DNA from: Clarkia xantiana subsp. parviflora
Lineage: Eukaryota > Streptophyta > Magnoliopsida > Myrtales > Onagraceae
Length of the DNA stretch: 64,000 bases
Direction of reading: 5' to 3'
Assembly: GCA_036873135.1 (NCBI GenBank)
Contig: JAPTYO010000020.1
Location: 2,348,081-2,412,080 of the forward strand
Shown: positions 56,828 through 64,000 of the stretch, one piece after another
Layout: every line of letters begins with the position of its first letter
Numbering within the stretch: position 1 is the stretch's first letter
Made by a program: the position numbers and the translations under genes
The notes under the pieces: model-generated
Seen by the model: only the letters and a program-made list of their open reading frames with translations
The model's database searches: none
Told to the model about the DNA's origin: nothing

Positions 56828-59800
56828 TCAACCCCTGGGAAATCCGAACATAGCCGCGATTATCGCGAACAAGCTGCCTGAAATCAGCGCTTTCATCATT
56901 CGTAGCTTCTCCTTCGTGTACGGTGCATACCTAACATCAGCATCGCCCATGAAACTTCGATACACAACCGCTTTCTTGTGGCTGAAGGCATCGAACGAGA
57001 ATTTTCCATGATACGCACCGGTACCGCTTTCTCCTACGCCTCCGAATGGGAGACTGGAAATAGCAAGCTGCACATAGAAACATCATGATAAATATATAGA
57101 TTTTTTATCTTGATCTAACACCCGAGAAATCGTGGCAAAAAATGAACAGCTGAGAAATCTAGTTAAAATAAACTCGACTGAGTTTTACATGTATGGTGGT
57201 GTCATTGACGACCAAACCTCCGGCAGAGACTGTCGTGACGAACTTCTGCTTCACATTCTTATCGTTCGTAAAGATATATGCAGCGAGCGGCTTCGTGCCC
57301 GAATTTATAATCGCAAAACTGTCTTCAATTTTGTCAACCTGTATTATATAAAGTTGTTAATTAAGTATGAATAAGAGTGTGCTGAATGCATTCAACAAAG
57401 CGTATAATTACCGTAAGAATCGGAAGTATTGGACCGAATATCTCGTCCTGCATGACGAGGGCGTCTCGAGGGACATCGAGCAACACGGTTGGTGCAATTC
57501 TCCTAACCATGAATCAAATGTAACCAATTTCACTTACTATTAAAATTAACTATTAAAGAAATAGTTAAATTGTATTTTGGTGTCAGATATTTGACCAAAG
57601 TTAGACTTTTGGTGCAATCTCTTTTTTTTTTATAGACTTTTGGTGCTATACATTTGAATTTTGTAAATTTAGGTGCATCCATTAGTTGACAGTTAAGTAC
57701 TCATGTGCAAGTCACGTGACTTCCTTAAGTTTCATTTTTACTCAATTTAATTTCCCAAGTTATATTCTTAACTTTTGATTTTTACAATTTAGTCCCTAAA
57801 AAACTCAATCGGGCTCTAGGTCAAAATCGATCCAGCCAGGGTCTGACCACGTCAGGGTCCGACTTTGCCATGGTCAGACCCTTGCTGGGTCAATTTTGAC
57901 ATAGGGTCTGATTGAGTTTTTTAAGGAATAAATTACAAAAATCAAAAGTTAGGGATATGAATTGAGGGACCAAATTGAGCAAAAATAAAACTTAAGGGGA
58001 AGTCACGTGACTTGCACATGAGTATTTAATGGTCAATTTATGGGTGCACCAAAAGTTTTGTAACCCGGCTTCCGGTTCATCCCGCATCGCATCAAAAGTT
58101 TACAAAATATAAATGTATTGCACCAAAAGTCTATAAATAAAAAAGATGTTGCATTAAAAGCCAACTTTAGTCAAACATGTGGTATCACAACTCAAAAAAT
58201 ATAATGTCTTATGATTGATTATATGAATGATTAAAAACTTACAATTTGGTCTTATCGTTTTGACCTCCATGCACAAGTTTACCAGAAACTTGATCATCAT
58301 CCAACATTTTCATGAGGCGAGCAAAGTGGTTCGAGTTCACAATACGCGACAAGTCCTTCGATTCCAACGGGTTCTTCCCGTAAAATTCGTCCAACTCGTG
58401 CTTCATACATTCCACCTAAAGAATTCATCATGACATTATAACTACATATAATCGCAAAAAAAATAATAAAAAAAAACCGTGTCGGATTAATCGGGTTCAT
58501 ACGAATTTAGAAGCATATTCTTTCGTGGTAATGACATAGTCGGGCGAGATACACGCTTGCCCGTTATTACATCCCCACTTCCCCGAAATTATCCTTCTAC
58601 ACGCCACCTATGAACACGAAATGTAATTTTACGACTGCACGATATTATAGAAGAAACTGCATTATATATATAGGGTTGAAACTTTAAAATCAAACAAGTA
58701 ACTAGTAAGTGTATGAGATAACGTGTGTTGATAAATTGATAATTGGAATAATTTTGTGACTTTTTGGTATAAAAGTACAAACTATCGCACCAATTAGAAC
58801 TAGATCCAAATTGTCCTATCCCGGATCGAGCCCATGGCTAAGTCCGACTATGATTAGGTTCACTTGACCTAGGTAACCCAACAATGGTCTGACTTAGCCC
58901 TGGACTCGACCAGAGCTAGGTCAATTGAGACCGAGGTTCGATTGATGTCCAGTCAGACCCAAGTCCCAATTGACCTATCCTGGATCGAGCCCCTGGTTAG
59001 TTCCGACCATGGTTAGGTTTGCCTAACCTAGGCAATCCTAACCATAAAGCTGGACCTAGCGTTGGCCTATGTCAATTGGGACCAATGACGAAGTTAGAAT
59101 TTCTTTCAGGGGGCAAACATTGAGTTACGGGCAACAAACTAGTATAAAAAATTTACAGGGGCAAATGTAAGGTTTTAAATGGTTAAATTGACAATAATTA
59201 CAAATTTTAGATTAAAAATTTGGACATCACAAAAAGTTGAGGGGGGCTTGTCCGCCTGGTCTTATACTAGATCGGTCGTTGATTTGTACCTAGTTCCGAT
59301 TGGTACAACAGTTTCGACTTTATAGGTGCCTAAAAATCACAAAAATTATCTCAAGTACCAATTTGTCATTGCGTGTTATCTGAGGTAAAGTTTGATTTTA
59401 AACCTTAGGTATATTGCAAATTTTACTGTCTATACTGAGTATTTTCCTTGAGATTTTCTATCATACTCCACAGACATCAAGTTTGTGGTATTTTTTTCCA
59501 CTAATTAAGGAGGACTAGTTATAACATAGATAAAAGTTTGAAAGCGTGAATTTTTTTAACTACACCTCAAATTTGCATCATGTTGTTACTAATAACAATT
59601 TTTCTCTAGGGTTCACTATTAGAGAAATAAAAAAAAAAGTACCAAAAGCATAGTGCTTGTGAAGCATAATAGAAAGACCCATTTTCTTACTTGTAGGTTA
59701 ATTCCCGAATCAACGACTACCGGAGATTTCCCACCGAGCTCTAATACAACCGGTGTAAGGTGCTTTGCTGCGGCGGCCATGATTATTCGCCCGACTCGGC

Positions 59801-62800
59801 TATTTCCTGCAATTTCGAAGAACTCATTAATAATAATCTGTTGCTTGGGAGGCAAGGAACTTTAAGGGGGACCAAATTGTTCGAAACTGAAAGAAGAAGG
59901 ACCTGTGTAGAATATTTTGTCCCATTTCTGGTCTAATAGTGCAGTAGTTTCAGCAACGGATCCCTCAATGACTCTTATACAAGAGGTGTCCATATATTCT
60001 CCGATTAGTTTAGCAAGAAGTGAGGATGAAGCCGGAGCAACCTCGGACGGTTTTAAAACGACGGCGTTCCCGGCCGCAATAGCCCCAACTACCGGATCGA
60101 GAGATAACACTGATAAATTGACAAACTTGCGAGTTAATTCAGCGATGAAGTCAGAAATTTACTTTTGGGACAAAAATTGAACTATAAACAAATAAAAAAA
60201 AATTATGAGGCTAACTTAAAATTTTAAAAGACCAAATCGTGAATAATTTCACCTTTTAGGGCAAAAAATATACATTACCAAAACTAAGGGGAGTCAATTG
60301 TCCCCAGTGGTTAAGAACGTTTATTACCAATAGTGGTGGTCTAGTGGTTAAAAACGTTTATTCCTAGAACGAGATTACGTATAGAGTATTTTGTATACTA
60401 GAAATGATAGAGATTCCGACTTCTCTATTCGAGATGTTCCGAATCTGACTATTGATATAAATGACCGAAAAGTTTGTAAATATTACAAATGATGATGGCG
60501 CACTAAAACAAAAACGACGACGCATCTCGGAATGGGTTTCGGAATTTGCATCATATTTAGTAAGAAAAAACGTACTGAAAGGATAATTCCAAGCCGAGAT
60601 TATTAGCACGACTCCTAAAGGCTCGGATATGATTTCAGCTGATGATGGGAAAGTAGTGAATTGAGTTTTAGCCTGCAATGAATATCGGGTTAACTATTAG
60701 TTAAACATTATTTATTAATAAAATTAAATAAATAATGAAGTTACTATATATGTAGTTTAAAATAAATTAACCTTCTCTGGGGTCATCCAATGTTTGAGCT
60801 CCTGTAATGCCAACTTGCATGAGTTCTTCAGCAGGGCTATCTGCATTTACACGAGTCGAAATTGAAAATTCTGAAATTTAAAATTACTTTTAACATTTCT
60901 AACTCCTCAAATCAGATTGTTTATTATTTTGATACGTGTTATAAGACCAGTTATGAGTTTTAAAAGACCCAAGAAAAAAAAATACTTTTTATAAATAAAA
61001 TATTATGTTATTTTAATACTAAAGATAAACTTAATTATTTTTATTTTCTGTAATATTATATAATGTTATTTATTATTATAATAAAATAATTATTTTTTTC
61101 AACACTTCTTCTATTTATAAACTGTTTAATTTTTTACCTTTCCCAAAATAATATCATATATTTTCTATATTATTAAGCGCATAATGGTTTCATATGCAAT
61201 TACGTCAACCAACTCAGACCCTTTCATGTTAATCAAAAAAAACTCAGACCCTTTCACGAGTGGTTATCGAACATGTTACGTATACCACGAGATGGTTCGA
61301 TTAACGTCACCGTTTTAACACACCTTCCGGTTATTATTATAAGAAGAAATAATAAAAGTCAATAATATGCATGTGTAATTAATTGTTACTACCTACTTAT
61401 GGTTACCAATCAGATGATCAAAGGGGGAATAAAGGCGTGGTCTGCACCGATTTATTTATGGAAGTTTGGTTGGTCAGTGAGTGACATTAATGGAGAAATC
61501 TTGCGCTTCAATCTATTGTCCGATTCACACTATATATTAATTGTAGGTAGTTATTGCTGCTCACCTAACAATCATGCCACATGCTTATTATTTGAACACA
61601 TACGAGCAAATTGGTTTATCAACCTTTTTGAAAATATATATATATATATATTAACTTTAATTTAATTACACTATTTTAAATTTTTTTTTTTAAAAAAAAA
61701 TTTGACTACAGTTTGTGAATAAATTGCTACACCCGTTATGATTTTCATTAACTTGAAAATAAATGAATATAAGACAAAAATATATATATAAATATATATA
61801 TGTTCTGACCACACGAGTTTTTTTTTTAATGTATCCTGGATGGATTTCACAAAAAAATTGAAAAAATTGTAGCAAAATACATTCAATTGGACACTAAGTC
61901 AAATTGGAATCTAAAGTTTGAACCAATTACAAATCGGAATTTAGTTTTTTAAATTTGACTACATGAAAATTTAATTTCCAAACGAATAGCTACATCTTTT
62001 TTATTTCATCAAATTGGACATAAAGGAACGTGCTCTTCGCCCACATATGATCTTTTGATGTGTACTCAAAATAGATTTGACTAATATCAGTGGTGATCTA
62101 GTAGTTAATAGTGTTTACTCTTATCATCCCATGTGGTTTGACACCGAAGTTTCAGATTTGAAACCCCTTTATGGCATCACATCGCGGTACCTGTTTAAAA
62201 AAAAAATTATGTTTGACCCATACACCGTGTCAGGAATATGAGGAGGCGATTATAACCGAGCTTAATGGGCCGACATCTTGACTATACTAACCTGTTGGTG
62301 GGACTACGTATGAGCTAGTTCTTTTCACTAATTAGAAAAAAAAAAATATCATATTGTAATTAGGAGAGTCCGAATATTACGTAGCGAGATGAGTTTAGAC
62401 TTTATAGTCGCCACTACTAGTCCGTTCTTTTTACTTAGCAAAAAATAAATTTGTTAAAATATTGAGAGAAATTATAGTAAAATATATTTAGTTAAACACT
62501 CAAATAATTAAGGACAATGTAAGAATTAGGTGGGCATCCAATTAAACTCAATTAGCACAATAGAGATTCGATCATACGCAACGATTTAAGTAAGATACTA
62601 TCATCATAACATAACGATTGAATTCACGGTGACTGTACGGACTGCCGATATATGATTAGATCAGTTTTTCAGAGTTCGATATATTATAATTAAGGTTACC
62701 ATAAAAAGAATTACTTATCAAATTCTACTAAAGCTCAATATGAAATTTAATAGACGACAACAAATCAAACCGAACCTCGTAAATGAAGGATTCGGCTTCG

Positions 62801-63003
62801 GGCTTGGCGAGGTCCGCCGTGAGAGCGTCGGCGATCGCCTGTTCGTTCTCCACCGTCATCCTCAACAAACTCTTCAACTGCCTCTCCCTCCATTCAACGC
62901 TGCAAGTCTTTCGCGACACGAACGTCTCCCTCAGCTCCGTCACGAGCTCCGCCGCCGCTCCGGCACCAAACGCTGCTTTTCCGACCACACCTTCGCTGCC
63001 CAT
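56828..63003 (-). CDS. ALDH3: Class-3 fatty aldehyde dehydrogenase
   Basis: It oxidises medium- and long-chain aldehydes with NAD(P)+; plant ALDH3 enzymes detoxify lipid-peroxidation products under stress. Exons (minus): 63003-62776, 60840-60772, 60672-60576, 60109-59903, 59806-59691, 58607-58503, 58415-58243, 57502-57412, 57338-57189, 57067-56828; total 491 aa. The oxyanion region ISAWNYPF, the general-base Glu223 in LELGGKSP and the catalytic Cys258 in [14 protein letters not shown] are all present, as is [15 protein letters not shown]. The C-terminal [17 protein letters not shown] is hydrophobic and could anchor the protein to a membrane, as in the ALDH3F/3H/3I group. There is no strong transit peptide, so ALDH3F1- or 3H1-like is more likely than plastid 3I1. 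Intron 1 is 1.9 kb. Introns 5 and 7 carry foldback elements. Confidence 0.93.
57563..58203. mobile_element. Foldback MITE in ALDH intron 7
   Basis: The left arm (gttaaattgtattttggtgt, cttttggtgcaatc) mirrors the right arm (gttgcattaaaagccaac, catgtggtatcacaac). It shares acatgtgcaagtcacgtgac-type blocks with the elements at 23492 and 39090. The core holds paired agggtctgaccacg / catggtcagaccct. Ends are approximate to about 10 bp. Confidence 0.75.
58673..59404. mobile_element. Foldback element in ALDH intron 5
   Basis: The left end gggttgaaactttaaaatca mirrors the right end ttgattttaaacc; inner arms such as aattttgtgactttttgg and cctaaaaatcacaaaaatta also pair. The core holds a tandem duplication (58809-58967 and 58968 to about 59088) with ctatcccggatcgagccc / ctatcctggatcgagccc. 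The flanks match weakly, so no target duplication is claimed. Confidence 0.7.
60841..62775. other. Long first intron of the ALDH gene
   Basis: 1.9 kb with no exon seen. It includes short repeat pieces (ggtgatctagtagttaatag near 62092, similar to ggtggtctagtggttaaaaa near 60333) and an AT-rich run at 61630-61800. Confidence 0.55.
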
Positions 63004-63165
63004 TATACTGCTGCCGGAGCTGAATTGATTGAGTAGCGAGAAGATTGAGTTTTTGAGTGGAGAGATTGGAGGAGCTCCGAAAATGGAGGGTAGCTTTAAT
63101 TGGGTTTCAGTTTTCTCTCCAAGAAGTGTATATATATATATATATTTGGATATACGTTACTTTTA

Positions 63166-63685
63166 GGGAAAAGTATGTAAAACATGCAACACGTTTGAAA
63201 AAAATGGTTTTATGGACCAATATGTTTTAAAACGTACAACGTGTTTGAAAAAGATGGTTTTATGGACCAATTTTTTTTAAAATATACAACAAGCTTGCAA
63301 AAGATGTTAAAATGACATACCGTCCAATTGTTATCAATAGTCTCATTAAGTGGACACGTGCGAAACACATTTTTAGAAAAAAAAAATAATTAAAACAAGA
63401 AATTAATTTATACATAGCAATGATTATTAATGGGTGAATGTAGATAATAATAATAATAATTATTATTATTATTTTTTAAAAACGTGATCCGCACGTGTCC
63501 ACTTAATGAGACTAGTGACAACAAATGGACGATAGTCATTTTACCATCTTTTGTAAGCTTGTTGTACATTTTAAAAAAAATTGGTCCATAAAACCATCTT
63601 TTTCAAACATGTTGTACGTTTTATAACATATTGGTCCATAAAACCATCTTTTTCAAACATGTTGCATGTTTTACATACTTTTCCC
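63166..63685. mobile_element. 520-bp Mutator-like MITE upstream of ALDH
   Basis: The terminal inverted repeats are gggaaaagtatgtaaaacat ... atgttttacatacttttccc. They are flanked by a perfect 9-bp duplication, ttactttta, at 63157-63165 and 63686-63694. Arms pair over about 200 bp (ggttttatggaccaat twice on the left, attggtccataaaacc twice on the right). It starts 163 bp upstream of the ALDH ATG, inside the likely promoter. Confidence 0.92.
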
Positions 63686-63694
63686 TTACTTTTA

Positions 63695-64000
63695 TACGGT
63701 TTTACTTCGGTTTTACAATTTTAAATTGATAAAATAATTTATTAAAATTATTTATTTAAGGGGAAAAGACTTTCGGAGCAATCTCTTAATTATGTCTTAA
63801 CTATACTATTACTAATATGCTGATGATGCTAGGGCTGAGCATGGGACAGATGAGCGGGCTTTTTCTAAAAAATGGCCCAAGCCCTAAAACTAGGGCCGCT
63901 TAATGGCTGTCCCGAGCCCTATCCCGAGCCCTAGCTAGTAGGAAAAGGCCCGCACGTCATGGGCCTACAGGGACTAGGGACAAATGGGACAAACCCAAAT
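63695..64000. other. Right-edge spacer with a G/C-rich repeat fragment
   Basis: From about 63830 the sequence (agggctgagcatgggac, gcccgcacgtcatgggcc) belongs to the same repeat type as 2560-2710. It is cut by the window edge. Confidence 0.5.

Overview
The window is nuclear DNA from a flowering plant, most likely a eudicot. It is AT-rich, its genes have many short GT-AG introns, and plant LTR retrotransposons, a plant LINE and many small foldback elements separate the genes. The gene set is plant nuclear, including a plastid-targeted SECA2. I cannot name the species from sequence alone.

Six host genes look intact. From left to right they are: a ubinuclein-type HIRA-complex subunit (+, 3486-9458, 13 coding exons, 731 aa); chloroplast SECA2 (-, 10945-19924, 31 coding exons, 1057 aa); an ABC1/ADCK-type atypical kinase, probably mitochondrial (-, 34406-37990, 615 aa); an A1-type cyclin (-, 44832-47209, 469 aa); an acidic RING-H2 E3 ligase (+, 48864-49436, 190 aa); and a class-3 fatty aldehyde dehydrogenase (-, 56828-63003, 491 aa). 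A seventh gene (+, 26857 on) encodes a secreted proline-rich repeat protein. I rebuilt each exon set by hand from splice sites, continuous reading frame and family motifs; the phases close in every case.

The rest is mobile DNA. The left edge (1-2336) is the 5' part of a minus-strand Ty3/gypsy-type element, with an LTR, a primer-binding-like site, broken gag frames and a 131-bp tandem repeat whose units fold into hairpins sharing one loop. A stack of nested insertions fills 21039-25439: a TIR element holds a solo LTR, which holds three further elements, one of which holds another. A young but broken Copia element (28109-33231) lies just after the proline-rich ORF, apparently inside an intron that was 84 nt before the insertion. 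A decayed 6.4-kb L1-type LINE (50069-56494) separates the RING gene from the aldehyde dehydrogenase.

Foldback elements of about 300-1000 bp lie in introns of the ubinuclein, SECA2, ABC1K and ALDH genes and in most intergenic gaps. Several have recognisable 9-bp (Mutator-like) or 8-bp (hAT-like) target duplications. Smaller items include an amino-acid-permease pseudogene (42715-42975), a satellite-like array downstream of the cyclin gene (43734-44800), and inverted copies of one foldback family at 39941-41632. I found no CRISPR array, rRNA or convincing tRNA, and no gene cluster that suggests a new pathway. The most unusual material is in how the transposons are built and where they sit.
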